Below, piece after piece: positions 23,446 to 36,146 of a stretch of DNA of 64,000 nt; position 1 is the first letter of the stretch; each line of letters begins with the position of its first letter. Source of the stretch: Zanthoxylum bungeanum. Lineage: Eukaryota > Streptophyta > Magnoliopsida > Sapindales > Rutaceae. Below the pieces are notes generated by a model. The model was not told the DNA's origin, ran no database searches, and saw only the letters and a list, made by a program, of their open reading frames with translations. The stretch is taken from the NCBI GenBank assembly GCA_019454045.1, contig SKCR01032803.1:40240-104239 (forward strand), written 5' to 3'. The translations under genes and the position numbers were made by a program.

Positions 23446-24461
23446 GAGAATCGGCCCCGAAATATTATCTTGTAATGTTTGGATTTATGTTCTAATTGAC
23501 CGTGTCTATAGTGGATAAAATGGGGGTTTAATCAAAGGCATTTTAAGGCTAGGTAATGGTTTGGTGTCTTCCTTCATTCACTACCTTTCTAGAAGGAAAA
23601 GCTGTGAAGGCACCTATATGGCAATCTACTCGTAGCCTATTGTGATGGACTAATTTGGAGGACTCGTTGTTTATTCCTGACACCAAGCGATAAGAGCCTA
23701 AGAGGCTTGGGTATTTAAGTGAGCCTCGCTCCACCTTCCCTCTGGGGAATCTACAACGTGAAATCCATTTGACAGTCTGTCACACACCATAGCTCATTGG
23801 CACGTACCTTAGTGTATAAAAAAAGGGTGCGCTCACTTGGTTGCTCGAACCCTTGATTGGGAGACCTAGTTATGGGCCATCCTTCGCCGATGAGAGCCTT
23901 TGTCTACACTCTTGCGAACCCACCCATAGACCGGGGTTGTATGGTTAAAGTAACAATTATTTCCTTGAGTATGTGCCTGTGGACCATCCTCATTTGGATG
24001 CATTGAGTTAGGATGCTTACCATTGTCAGAAATGCAGACTTGATGGGCCATTTAAACTGGGGCGAGTTCGTACCTTATGACCATTGGGCCCAAAGCTTCT
24101 GAAATGTTGATGGGCCATTCTGTAGAAATTATGGTTGTATGTTTGCATTATCTTTCTTTGTGCTTATGTTCGGAACATTACCATTTGGATTTAGTTGGGC
24201 TCCTTGCCATGAGATGTGTACTCGTTGGGCCATTTAAACTGGGACGAGTTCACTCCAATGACAGTTAGCCCAAAAGCTTCTAAAATGATAACGGCCGATT
24301 TGTTTGAAAATTTTAGTTGATTTAGTATGATATATATGTTACATGCATCTCATGCAGCCCATGCATACATACATCATGTTAACCCTTGTGTTCTGAAAGC
24401 CATCATAGATTCCCGTTGGGTTAGAAAAAATGGAAGACTCACCAAAATACTGAGAACAGAC
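23446..24461 (+). other. Leader of internal 1, array A
   Basis: About 1 kb of non-coding leader between primer site and gag. It carries 'gaatcggccccgaaat', the 'ggtttggtgtcttccttcattcac' block, two related 'gggccatttaaactgggacg' segments (about 24045 and 24229) and a run of ATG-rich 'catgcatacatacatcatg'. The leader of internal 2 (32389-33098) lacks about 300 bp of this, from 'gatggactaatttggagg' to 'gaccggggttg'. That of internal 3 keeps it. Confidence 0.7.
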
Positions 24462-25955
24462 ATGAGTGAATCAAATATTGAGGTATCCCGGATAGATCAG
24501 TTGGAGAATGGTTTCGCCAAGATTACTGAACAATTGCAAGCCTTGACTACTGCCATGACAAATATGGTTGTGCCCCGTGTTGGGGAAATTCTGAGAATGT
24601 GAGGCGTGATAAGCCTTCGAATGGGTTGGGGGATGATGTCCCCATTTTTGATGATGACATGGCAGAGTATGCAACAGGCAAAGTGATTGGGTCTCAGGCA
24701 GAATTTCAGAAGCTTCGGGATCAAGTTGAGTCAGTTACCCGTAAGATGAAGGGTAAGGACGAAGAATTACTAGACTATGAGGCGATGGATTTTAAGGAAC
24801 AATTGTCTGCTCAGTTCAAGATGCCGGATATGGCCAAGTTGAATGGGAATGGGGATCCGAGGGTCCACCTCCGACAATATGTGTCAGTTATGAGTTCAGT
24901 GGGCCTAACACATCGCCAAGCTCAGAAGATGTTTGGGATGTCACTTGAGGGGGCACCCGTAGTGTGGTACCATAGCCTTGAAGAAAGGTTAAGGAGGATT
25001 GGAGGGAATTGGCAGATGTATTCCTGAAACAGTATGTTACAGACTTAGAGATTGATTTGTCACTTCGTGATTTGGAGAACACTAAGCAGAAGCCAGAAGA
25101 AAGCTTCAAGGAGTATGTAGACCGCTGGAGAAGCCAGCTTCTGAAAATACAGACTCGGCCCTCTGAGAAGGACCAGATTAAAGTGATCATCAAGGGCACT
25201 AAGCCATCGATCTACAGCAAGTTGAGGAGGATGACCTCCATGATTGCTGATTTCCGACAGTTGAGGGAAACTGTCATGGACATTGAAGAGGAGGAGGCGG
25301 AAAACCGGAAGTTTTATGGCCAGAATAGAAGGAATTTTGGGACACATCCTGAAGCCAAGTCTTCCAGTGCTGAGGTCACTGCCATCAGGAACAGACGTTT
25401 CTCCAACTTGGGTAGACCTCTATCAAAGGTGTTTTAGAGAAATTGAAGATGCAAGGACTCCTGAAACCCTTGGAACCTAAACCACTCCCCAGTCCTGTGC
25501 CGCACTACCTTGACTTGAACTTATTCTGTTATTTTCACACCAGCAAAAGGGTCACGAAACTGACAACTGCCTCCGCCTTAGGCATGAGATCCAAGACCGC
25601 TAATTGACACCCACAAAATACCTGACCCAGAAAGAGAGCAACCCAACACACACATGAATCCTCTACCAAATTACCACTCTGTCCCACCACCATGATCAAC
25701 TTTGGCTTGCCTGAAACCATTGTCCTCCAAACCCTCAACCACCAAGCTTCTCACATGGGGATAAGGGATAATAACAACGAAGAACCAGAGGCTGAGGAAG
25801 AAGGCACTACTGTTTCTCCAAGTTTATCTTGCATTTTTAATAGAGACATTGATTTTGTTTGCTTGTTCGAACCTTTTCTCAACAATAATAAAGAAGTTCA
25901 CTTCGCTTACTTGCCTGAATCTCAACTTCTCAACTTGCAACATGAGTGCATGTGA
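24462..25955 (+). pseudogene. Gag of array A, internal 1, with several frameshifts
   Basis: This is the structural protein of an Ogre-like element. In order there are an N-terminal helix (QLENGFAKITEQLQALTTAM), an acidic segment, the KMFGMSLEGAPVVWYHSLE block, the Gag domain core (ESFKEYVDRWRSQLLKIQ), a basic linker, and the zinc finger FHTSKRVTKLTTASAL corrupted by a two-base insertion. Breaks occur at about 24600 (shared by all three copies), 24981 (one base lost), 25434, 25540 and 25600 (insertions). The last part, MINFGLPETIVLQTLNHQAS (25693), is in a separate frame. It is the most damaged of the three gags, and no protease follows. Confidence 0.85.
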
Positions 25956-26335
25956 CAAAAGCATTCAATCTTGGTACTATGATACTCAGAACGTAGGGAA
26001 TCCTCAGAATAAGCAAGCAGAAAAGATAAGTGGGCCATTCAGAAATTGGGAAATGAAGACAGTGAGACTGTTAGACTTGGAAAGGGAATGAGTTCACAGA
26101 ACCAATTAGTGTAGACAGATTGAAGCAGTACTTTGCCTAAGGAAGAGAAGACCGGGCTGTCACTAAGGGAATTGACCGAAGACCTAACCCAACGGGATAG
26201 GAAACTCATGCATACATGCATACACGTAACACATTTTGCATCCTTTTTTTGTGTGTTTTGTTTTATATTAACAGGTTTCGAAGAAAGAAAGAGAGAAAAG
26301 CAGCAAAGTAAGCTAGTCAGAAACAGCAACAGTAC
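25956..26335 (+). other. Region between gag and repeat array, internal 1
   Basis: A non-coding link of about 380 bp. A 'gacctaacccaacgggatagg' block (26182) and 'catacatgcatacacgtaac' are shared with element B (37630-37685) and internal 2 (43372-43425). The following 'ttatattaacaggtttcgaagaaagaaagag' looks like an acceptor splice site (TTAACAG) and is kept in all copies. Spliced RNA is possible but not shown. Confidence 0.5.
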
Positions 26336-27300
26336 AGATTCAGGAACGAATCCAGGGAATGAATCTCTCAGAATTTGGAATGAATCCGGGGAATGAATCT
26401 CTCAGATTTTGGAACGAATCCAGGGAATGAATCTCTCAGAATTTGGAACGAATCCAGGGAATGAATCTCTCAGAATTTGGAATGGATCCATGGAATGAAT
26501 CTCTCAGAGTTTGGAACGAATCCAGGGAATTAATCTCTCAGAATTTTGGAACGAATCCAGGGAATGAATCTCTCAGAATTTGGAACGAATCCAGGGAATG
26601 AATCTCTCAGATTTTGGAACGAATCCAGGGAATGAATCTCTCAGAATTTGGAACGAATCCAGGGAATGAATCTCTCAGAATTTTGGAACGAATCCAGGGA
26701 ATGAATCTCTCAGAATTTGGAACGAATCCAGAGAATGAATCTCTCAAGAATTTGGAATGAATCCGGGGAATGAATCTCTCAGATTTTGGAACGAATCCAA
26801 GGAATGAATCTCTCAGAATTTTGGAATGAATCCCGAGGGTCGAGGCCCATATCAGTATCAGTTTGGGATGAATCCCGAGGGTCGAGGCCCACATCAGTAT
26901 CAGTCTGGGGGTGAGGCTATATCAGTAGCAGTTAGGGCCGAGGCCCACTTCAGCATCAGTTTTGGGGAATGAATCTCTCAGATTTTGGAACGAATCCAAG
27001 GAATGAATCTCTCAGAATTTTGGAATGAATCCAGGAATGAATCCCGATGGTCGAGGCCCACATCAGCATCAGTTTGGGATGAATCCCGAGGGTCGAGGCC
27101 CACATCAGTATCGGTCTGGGGGCGAGGCCCATATCAGTAGCAGTTAGGGCCGAGGCCCACTTCAACATCAGTTTTGGGGATGAGTCCCAGGGTCGAGGCC
27201 CACATCACTATCGGTTTTGGGGATGAGTCCCAAGGTCGAGGCCCACATCACTATCAGTTTTGGGGATGAGTCCTAGGGTTGAGGCCCATTGCATCACAAG
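26336..27300 (+). repeat. Tandem-repeat block of internal 1 (34-35-bp, then 'gggtcgaggccc' units)
   Basis: From 26336 to 26830 there are about fourteen copies of a 34-35-bp unit built of 'ggaatgaatctctcag', 'aatttggaacgaatccag'. From 26830 to 27300 there are about nine copies of a unit built of 'gggtcgaggcccacatcagt' and 'atcagttttggggatgagtc'. Internal 2 has the same two arrays (43533-44035 and 44036-44495). Open frames across them are products of repetition. Confidence 0.88.
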
Positions 27301-27537
27301 CCGAGAATGGCACTCCAAGAATGGAAACACGGTTCGGGAATGGACCACCTCACGGTAACGGTTCGGGAATGGACCACATCACAGCAGTTCGGGAATGAAC
27401 CAGGGGTCGCAGCACCTCACCACCCAAATCAACTCAACACGTGGAAAGTCAAGTGGCAGTTGGCGCGCCAGGTAAGTGAAAATGCATTGCATAACTTTGA
27501 TAGGATTGTCACTATTGCACATTACACAAGTCCCATC

Positions 27538-27551
27538 AAAGTGGGGGCGAC
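27538..27551 (+). promoter_or_regulatory. Polypurine tract before LTR2 of array A
   Basis: AAAGTGGGGGCGAC directly abuts TGTAGGCACTG. It is identical to the tracts at 4829, 39790 and 44738. Confidence 0.8.
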
Positions 27552-30500
27552 TGTAGGCACTGCATTTTTGCATATAAGTCCCTATGATGAGTCTCATTTG
27601 GAGGCACTACCTTTTAAGTCACGGAAGTCACGAGAAACGGACGTCGGAAGGGGAAATTCAGAATAAGTATGTCATCAGATTCATTTCACAAGTTCACTGT
27701 TTTCGTTCGTGCTGCGTTCGTTACTTCGTTCGAACGTCAAATAGATTGCGGCCGTTCGTGCCGCGTTCGAGGAGGCGTTCGAACGGTGTCGGTAATTCTG
27801 GTTTTGCTGCTAGCCTCACACCCAAGCCCAATTAACCCACCAAAGCCCATAAAACACATCCCAATTAATAAAACACATTTAAAACACATGGGAAATTAAA
27901 TTAAATCTTAATTAAATTAAACATTGAATTAAATAAAATATTTAATCCATTTACCAATTAATAAAACATAAAATATAATCATACCTAATTAAGACAAATC
28001 AAATATATTAACTTCCTAACTAAACAAAATCACATACTAAATTAAAAAGATGTCATGCCTAATTAAAATCAATCATAACCAATTAAAAATATTATATTCC
28101 TAATCTAAACCAAACTTGTCCCCATCAAATCCCTTGCTTTTCTTGTCCAACACCAAATCAAATCCTCTATTTAATGCCAAATCCCTTCTTTGTGAGACAA
28201 GGTGAAGCCCTAGCCATTCTCTATATAAACAACACATCTCCAAGGCATTCCCCTCCCCTAGTGCACGCCCATTACAAAAAAAGAAGAAAAGAATTTCCAA
28301 CCCCTTTCCCCTAGCTCATTCACAAAAGAAACACCCAAGCTCATACACACAACTCACAAGAAAATCACAACACCCACAAGAAACACCCAAGCTTATTGAC
28401 ACAACTCTCTCTCACTCTCAATAATCGAAGATCACAAACCAAAGAAACCTCATTGCCTTGACCAAAACACATCCCGAACAGCCCCTTTACCTCATCAAAA
28501 CAGCCCCCGAACCACACCATAACACCACCAAAAATCACACCCAAAACAGTAGCCAAAACATCCCAAGAACAGTAACTAAAATACAGCAGCAGAACAGTAG
28601 CAAAACGGCAGAGAATCGGAGTCAAAAGCAGCAGTAAAAGACGGAGAACGTGTTGGTTTCTATAATTAGTCCCAAAGAAAGATTAAGCCATAGAAATACA
28701 AATAACATACATGCAAAGCTTGAAGCATGGCGGAATCATACTTACAAAGCTTTGTGACGAAAATGGTGAAGAGGATCCTTGAGCCTCCAAGGTGGGTGTT
28801 TTGCGGCCAAGAACAAGAATGAGAGAAGCTTCAAGTCTTTGGGCTGTTTTCGGCCAAGACAACAGTGTGAGAAGCTTCAAATCTTCTAGTACTCCAAGCT
28901 CCAAGGATGTTTCCCTATCACCTCCTTTGATCCCTTGTTGTGCTAGCAAAATGGAGAAATGAAAAACAATTTTTCTGCCTTTGGTTGAAGCTCACGGCGT
29001 GAGCAAAGGAGAGGAAGAGGGAGTGTTAGACTTTTCAATTTTCTTTCTCATTTTGTTTCCAAAACCGTGAGAGGCCGAATGAAAAGCAATGATAAGATAT
29101 CAAATACCAAAATGAATTTTTAATTAAAAAACCCTTCAAAAACCGTGAAAGGTTTTCCCTCCAAAGGAAAATTCATCATATGCCATCATTATCTCACATT
29201 GAGAATAGAGACAATGTATCATCCCATAAAGGTGACTAGATACATCCATCATCTATTCGTGTCAAGTAATGAGATATCGCGATGTGATTTGTGGATTCCA
29301 CCCGTTTCAAAATACGAATGTGTCCGCAAACACTTTCGGGCCCAAATTTGCTAATTCCGAATTAACGAATTTCCGTCGCGACGAGAATTAAATAATACGC
29401 CTAGCGGAATTATTATTCAGATCGCTAACGAATTAATTCCAAATTAATTCGTTTGCCCGAATTAAAATCTGATTTTAATTCCGCGTCGAAATCTAATTTC
29501 GTTTAATAATATATCGAATATATTATTTTATCGATTAATTCCAAATTAATCGATCTCTCTCTCTCTCCTAATAAGGCATTTTATCCAAGATAAAGTTTCT
29601 CCGTAATTAATCCAAGATTAATAAAGTTCGAATCAAACATCATAGGTGAATCTTCAGGAAGCGACCCAAGAGATCTCCGGATATGTTGGCAGTAAATACG
29701 GTCGTCGGATAATCCGAACACGTACGTACCTCGTACTACGTTTTTACCGATTTACAAGACAAGGTTGGCTTCTAGCAAAGCGCCATGCCTACCCAATTCT
29801 CCAGAAATATTCTTACTGGAATATTTGATCTTTATCAAGCATAGTATACCGTAGTATCGCGTACATCGATCCAGTATCGGACGATCATATGTTAGGCCTG
29901 GGGCTGGAAATGTGTCTGCCCCGTACGAAACATATATCGGACATCAAACAACTAGTCTCTTTAAATCGGACAATCCTGACCTGGTCATATTGTCCCGACG
30001 GTTGCAACCTTTTATAGAGTACTAGTTCTGTATCCTGCGTGATCATCATCTCCATATGTCTGAAGTGATACTTCCATCTTGACATCACACCCAGTACACT
30101 ACGATTCTCGATAAACCCAGAAAAGGTGTACACAGAACCGGTTAAAGCCCCGAACCACCAAAACCAAAGTTTACCGATTGTCGCAAGTACTAGCGATGCA
30201 AGTCTCAGGTTAAGACCATATACATCTACCCTGATGCGGCCTCCCATAGACACGCAGACATACTACCAATGGGATTCCGCGGGGTCTATCCAGAGCGAAG
30301 CTGTTTTCCGTACCATCGGTAAAACACAACCTCCTATCGCACTTGCATAAGTATCCAATACTTAAATATATGAGAACTATGTCGTTGTGCCATCACAACT
30401 CGCACAAGTGCAATACTAGTCTATTTCGCATTATCGATGTCCGATCTCGATAATACTCCGACTAGGGATATTTAATGATTAAACCTTTTTGTATTGATAC

Positions 30501-32366
30501 TGTCTCATATCATCTCAATACGGAACTAATCATATGGACTTTTGCCATTAATATTTCAAAGTAAATAATTTTACAAAACGGCAAAAAGCAATTTCAATTA
30601 TCACATAGTTAATTTTGTACAATAATACAATATCATTTACAAAACAGTGACGCTATGGGTCATAATGTCTAACAGAACGACGACTCCAAACGGTGAGACA
30701 ACGAACGAGAGCAGTGAACCAGTGAACCGGAAGAGTTGCGGAGCATCCACCCTTCCGACGATCGTGTGCCGTACATCCAAGAGGTGATTTAAAAGGTTAG
30801 ACCTGAGGGTACTTTTCACACTCATCTTTATTTGATTTTTTTTATTTATCTTGATCGTATTTTAATTATTTGTTGAATCTTGTTTGTGTATGATGTGTGT
30901 TGTGGGTATTGGATGAATGGAAAAGTGTCGTCTTTTGTGGTATATAGGATGGAAACCCGGACATAAATTTCATAGCCGATTCCGAATAGACGGTAGTATG
31001 ATCTGTACTCGGGATACAACTCCACGTACCACTTGAGTAAACGACACACTCTTTTGTTTAATGTTGCTTCGGTTATTTATTTTTCGTTATTTGAATTCTG
31101 CATGTTATTGTTGTATGTGTGATACAACCGAGCGCATGGGCTTAGTAAGTCGGATTAAAGGTCCCCTATTTGGAGGGGTTAAAATCCTTTACCACGATGG
31201 TTTGCCGCGCCGGTTGATGTGTGTTCGGTTGAATGCAAGATATGTTCAATCGGATATACTAAGTTTGATATGATTGTCTTTATTTTTATATGCATTGAGA
31301 TAAGCGCATGGGCTTAGTAAGTGTGATGAAAGGTCCTCTAATTGAAGAGGTTAAAATCCTTTGCCACGATGCTTCACCGCGCCTCGTATTTCGCTATTTG
31401 CTTTTTTTTATGTATGTGTTGCATCACATTTTGTGCATCAGGTCAGTTCCCGTTCGAACGCGTTATCAAACGCTATACGAACGCGACCCTTCTGTTTTCC
31501 GTTCGAACACATTTTACAAACGCAACTCGAACGCGCATGCATTTTGTTTCATCAGGTCTGGATCCGTTCGAATGCGTTATCGAACGCTATACGAACACGA
31601 ACCTTCTGTTTCCCATTCGAACGCATTTTACAAACGCTACGCGAACTCTTACGCACTTTCTTAGTCTTATCATGCATCAGGTCTGGTTCCGTTCGAACGC
31701 GTTCTCAAACGCTATACGAACGCGAACCTTCTGTTTACCGTTCGAACGCGTTTACGAACGCGAACCTTCTGTTTACCGTTCGAACGCGTTTACTGAGTCT
31801 GTCTCATCATATTCATGCATAATTGCCTCTTGGTTGATCTTTCTTGTGTTATGTAGCCAATCATATTATTTGTATTCCTGTATTTATCCATTCTATGTGT
31901 TCTTGGGATGATATTCAATCATGATTAGGCTGTTAGCATGTTATTTGGTTAATATGTTCATGAGATAGTATTCAAGCATGATTAGGTTGTTCTTAGTTTT
32001 CCATATCATATGATTGAGAAATGTTCATGAGATTGCCATGAGATGTTGCATGTTGTGATGAACTTGTTGATGTATGCATGTGAATTTAGAAGCATGATAC
32101 TCTTGGAAATAGTGTTACTTAAACTTGATTAAATTATTACATAAATCCTTTCATTACAAGTGACATAAGTAAGGGACCATTCCGAACCCAACGGTTTGAA
32201 GTCTTACATTGCGAGGGGTGAGTGCGGCCTTAAATCTCATTTCCCGGTTCACACCGAGTGGCGACTCCATCAGTCTTCGGTTTAGTTCCTCCGTGGACTA
32301 TTCCGTACTCCCGACCGGGCCGCGAGCCCGGGACAGCATGCGTCGCCCAGATCCTGTGTCCCCACA
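27552..32366 (+). repeat. LTR2 of array A, interrupted by solo LTR G
   Basis: It is 4815 bp as found, or about 2786 bp once insertion G and one GAACG copy are removed, nearly the same as LTR1. It starts TGTAGGCACTGCATTTTTGC and ends CCCCACA. TATA box at 28222-28229. The TTCGAACG cluster at 31450-31795 has one extra unit (31735-31790) compared with LTR3. Confidence 0.87.
28651..30674 (-). mobile_element. Element G: solo LTR of a copia family related to F
   Basis: It is 2024 bp with ends TGTTGGTTTC...GTCTAACA, flanked by GAACG on both sides (28646-28650, 30675-30679). The uninterrupted site exists at 21732-21745 ('ggagaacgacgactcc'). The second half matches the F LTR in the same orientation ('cgacccaagag', 'gatatgttggcagtaaatac', 'gggatatttaatg'), with clear divergence, so it is a sister family. 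No internal sequence remains, as expected after recombination between two LTRs. Confidence 0.9.
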
Positions 32367-33098
32367 GTCTGGCGACTCCACTGGGGAAAGAGAATCGGCC
32401 CCGAAATATTGTCTTGTAATGTTTGGATTTATGTTCTAATTGACCGTGTCTATAGTGGATAAAATGGGGGTTTAATCAAAGGCATTTTAAGGCTAGGTAA
32501 TGGTTTGGTGTCTTCCTTCATTCACTACCTTTCTAGAAGGAAAAGCTGTGAAGGCACCTATATGGCCATCTACTCGTAGCCTATTGTATGGTTAAAGTAA
32601 CAATTATTTCCTTGAGTTTGTGCTTGTGGACCATCCTCATTTGGATGTAGTTGGACCATTGTCAAAAATGCGGACTTGCTGGGCCATTTAAATTGGGGCG
32701 AGTTCGTACCTTATGACCATTGGGCCCAAAGCTTCTGAAATGTTGATGGGCCATTCTGTAGAAATTATTGTTGTATGTTTGCATTATCTTTCTTTGTGCT
32801 TATGTTCGGAACATTACCATTTGGATTTAGTTGGGCTCCTTGCCATGAGATGTGTACTCGTTGGGCCATTTAAACTGGGACGAGTTCACTCCAATGACAG
32901 TTAGCCCAAAAGCTTCTAAAATGATAACGGGCCGATTTGTTTGAAAATTTTAGTTGATTTAGTATGATATATATGTTACATGCATCTCATGCACCCCATG
33001 CATACATACATCATGTTAACCCTTGTGTTCTGAAAGCCATCATAGATTCCCGTTGGGTTAGAAAAAAGGGAAGACTCACCAAAATACTGATAACATAC
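32367..33098 (+). other. Primer site and leader of internal 2, array A
   Basis: The primer site TGGCGACTCCACTGGGGA starts at 32370, three bases after LTR2. The leader follows internal 1, with about 300 bp missing near 32585, and ends at the gag start (33099). Confidence 0.7.
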
Positions 33099-33607
33099 AT
33101 GAGTGAATCAGATATTGAGGTATCCCGGATAGATCAGTTGGAGAATGGTTTCGCCAAGATTACTGAACAATTGCAAGCCTTGACTACTTCTATGACAAAT
33201 ATGGTTGTGCCCCGTGCTGGGGAAATTCTGAGAATGTGAGGCGTGATGAGCCTTCGAATGGGTTGGGGGATGATGTCCCCACTTTTGATGATGACATGGT
33301 AGAGTATGCAACAGGCAAAGTGATTGGGTCTCAGGCAGAATTTCAGAAGCTTCGAGATCAGGTTGAGTCAGTTACCCGTAAGATGAAGGGTAAGGACGAA
33401 GAATTACTAGACTATGAGGCGATGGATTTTAAGGAACAGTTGCCTGCTCAGTTCAAGATGCCGGATATGGCCAAGTTGAATGGGAATGGGGATCCGAGGG
33501 TCCACCTCCGACAATATGTGTCAGTTATGAGTTCAGTGGGCCTAACACATCGCCAAGCTCAGAAGATGTTTGGGATGTCACTTGAGGGGGCACCCGTAGT
33601 GTGGTAC
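33099..33607 (+). pseudogene. Gag of array A, internal 2, 5' part
   Basis: The 5' third of gag runs up to the tryptophan-tyrosine of the GAPVVWYH block, where element B is inserted at GGTAC (33603-33607). It contains the QLENGFAKITEQLQALTT helix and the acidic segment. The frame change near 33237, seen as a TGA in the first frame, is shared with internals 1 and 3. The remainder resumes at 42162. Confidence 0.85.
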
Positions 33608-36146
33608 TATAGACACTGTATTTTTACATATAAGTCCCGATGATTAGTCTCATATGGAGACACTACCTCTTTGATTGTGAAAGCCGCGGGAAACAGACGG
33701 CGGAAGGGTAAAGTGTGAAATTGATATTTTGGTCGGATTTAACTCGCTTGTTTCGCTTCGGGTTCGCTTGTTGGACCTCTATTTTAAAACACACCAACCC
33801 ATTAAATCACATCTCACGAATTAAATAATTAAAACATTTAAAATACATGTCCCAAATTAAATTGAATTATAAAATAATTAAAATTAAATTAAATAACTAA
33901 ATTGAAATTAAACTAAATCAAATAAAATCCATTTAAACTAAATCAAATTAATTCCAATTTAAATTAATTAAAATTAAATTAAAACTAATATCAAAATTAA
34001 ATAAATCTTTTCCTAAAACAAATAAACCACTCACCAAATTTAAATAAATTCCCCAATTAATTGATTGGTTTCCTATTAAAGCCGTGCATAACCCTAATTC
34101 ATGTACCCTCACTATAAAAATAACACAAACTAACCCTAAGACTGGCTGTGGTCTCCCTCTCTCTCCTTCTCCCTGACTAACTCGGCAACAAAGAACCCCA
34201 AAAAAACCCTAGCACAGCTCACGCCTGGATCTCTCTCTCCCTCTCGGCAGTAAGAAACCCTAGCTAGCTCTCCATCTCGTCCATAACAAGAAAACAACAA
34301 TTAAACCCTAATAGACTCACACCTTCTCGGCAACCATCTCTCTCGCCTCCCTCTCTGAAACCCAAAAAAATAAACCCTAGCTTCACTCACGGCACAACGA
34401 AAAAATCAGGCAGGACACGCAAAAGCCTCCCATATTCCCTTCATATTGCTGCATCCCTCACACGCCCAAAATCTCCATTGCCACTAACTGCCCCTTGCAT
34501 CCATCACAGCCTTCTAGCCACATAGACCCTTAGCAGACCACCTTGCCTCACGCATCAACGCCACAAATCAGCCTTCACCTTGCGCCACCTAACCTCACAC
34601 AAAAGCTGCCTCACGCCAAGTGACATAAGCCTTCAGCAACACCTACGTAAGTCCACAAGAACAACACGTCCCCTGCCCTTCAACCGATCAACCGAATTCA
34701 CTGTCACGAACTTCACTCAAGCCCTAACGCTCGGTCACCTGCACGCACAAATTGAACACAAGCCTTCCACTTAGATACCTTCACAGCCCCATAGCCCTTC
34801 GCCACATAGCCTCCACTTAGCCCCTCAGATTCATGCAATCTACCCCTACCTTCAACGTGACAAACCCCTTCACAAAAGCCAAATTAAGGACACATCAAGA
34901 GCCCCTCACGTGAAGTCCCCTTGCCACAAACACTCGCCACCTAGCTCACTCACGCCAACTGCCATTACCTACTAAGCCAATTACACAGCCTTCACGCTAA
35001 TAGCCTAAAACCAGTCCAGTTCAGCCGCAAATCAGCCCTCATTACACGCCCAGTTCAATCCCAAAAATAGTCCAGAAAACACCCAAAACTGCACCCAAAA
35101 ACGGCACTGCAGTCCCCTTAAATCATCCCAAGAACAGCCCATTTAAACCCCGTAAAACATTCCCCGATTTAAGCAAAACAAGTGACCAAAAATACAACAA
35201 AAACAGCAGCGAAACGGAGTGAAAATAGCACTCCGAATAATGAAACAGCGTTGAGTTAGTGAACCGGAAAAGTTGTGGAACATAAACCCTTCCGACGGCC
35301 GTGTAACGCGCCTTCAATAGACGACAAAAGAGGTTAGACCTGAGGGCACCTTTTTACTTTTTATCTTTCGTTTATTTCGTTTATTTTAAAAATATTATCG
35401 CATGAGAGTCGTTTGAGGCATGATATGATTGTTGGATTAGCGGAATATGTGTTCCCTTTTATGGTATATAGGATGGAAACCCGGAAGTAAATTCCGTAGC
35501 CGAATCTGAATGGACGGTAGTGCGGTTTGTACTCGGGATACAACGCCACGTACCACTTAAGAGACATGTATTTCGTCTCATCCAAACTTGTGTTTGAGCA
35601 TGTTCTAGTTCGTAGGTCATTTATTTTCTATTAAAGCATGATTATGTGGTAAGCATGTTATTCATCTTAAGCATGATTTAGTCGATAGAAAGTTATTTCT
35701 TTATGCATGATTAGGTTGTTTTCACATTAGGGATTTAATTTATATTTATGCTTAGATTCTTATTTATTTTCCGCATTAGATAATTGAGCATGCTTGTGTG
35801 ATGATTGTATGTCATTGCATGTTTGCCGTTATGACAACTTTGAAGTATGCAAACTTAGATATAGGTTCTCATTGTTATTATTATGCATGCGGACTTAGAC
35901 GTAGATTACCCTTGAGCGTGATTATTGAGTATACTCGGTTGATTTATTGCACAAATCATATCATCACAAGTGACATAAGTAAGGGACCATTCCGAACCCA
36001 ACGGTTTGAGGTCTTCCCTTGCGAGGGGTGAATGCGGCCTTAAATCTTTGTCCCGGTTCACACCGGGTGGCGACTCCATGTTATTTCGTACTCCCAACTA
36101 GGCCGCGAGCCTAGAACAGCGCGTCGCCGATTTCTGTGTTCATACA
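33608..36146 (+). repeat. 5' LTR of element B
   Basis: It is 2539 bp, starting TATAGACACTGTATTTTTAC and ending GTGTTCATACA. It has a long A/T-rich part (33790-34080), a TATA box (34113-34120), then a stretch with four exact AAACCCTA words (34204, 34255, 34303, 34372), C-rich 'cacgcc' words, and the terminal hairpin with TGGCGACTCCA (36068). It holds about 170 bp (34620-34870) that the 3' LTR lacks. The 3' LTR instead has about 60 bp of its own near 40620. Confidence 0.87.
34113..34120 (+). promoter_or_regulatory. TATA box of element B 5' LTR
   Basis: TATAAAAA in 'cctcactataaaaataacac'. The copy in the 3' LTR is at 40329-40336. The AAACCCTA cluster begins about 80 bases downstream. Confidence 0.6.

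Noticed and set aside
26336..27300. Regular short repeats that might suggest a CRISPR array
   Set aside because: The units abut without unique spacers and lie inside a plant retrotransposon.
31342..31911. Overlapping frames of 118-189 codons in the LTRs (also at 22405-22852 and 46472-47032)
   Set aside because: They arise from the TTCGAACG cluster, differ between LTR copies by frame and stop, and match no protein family I know.
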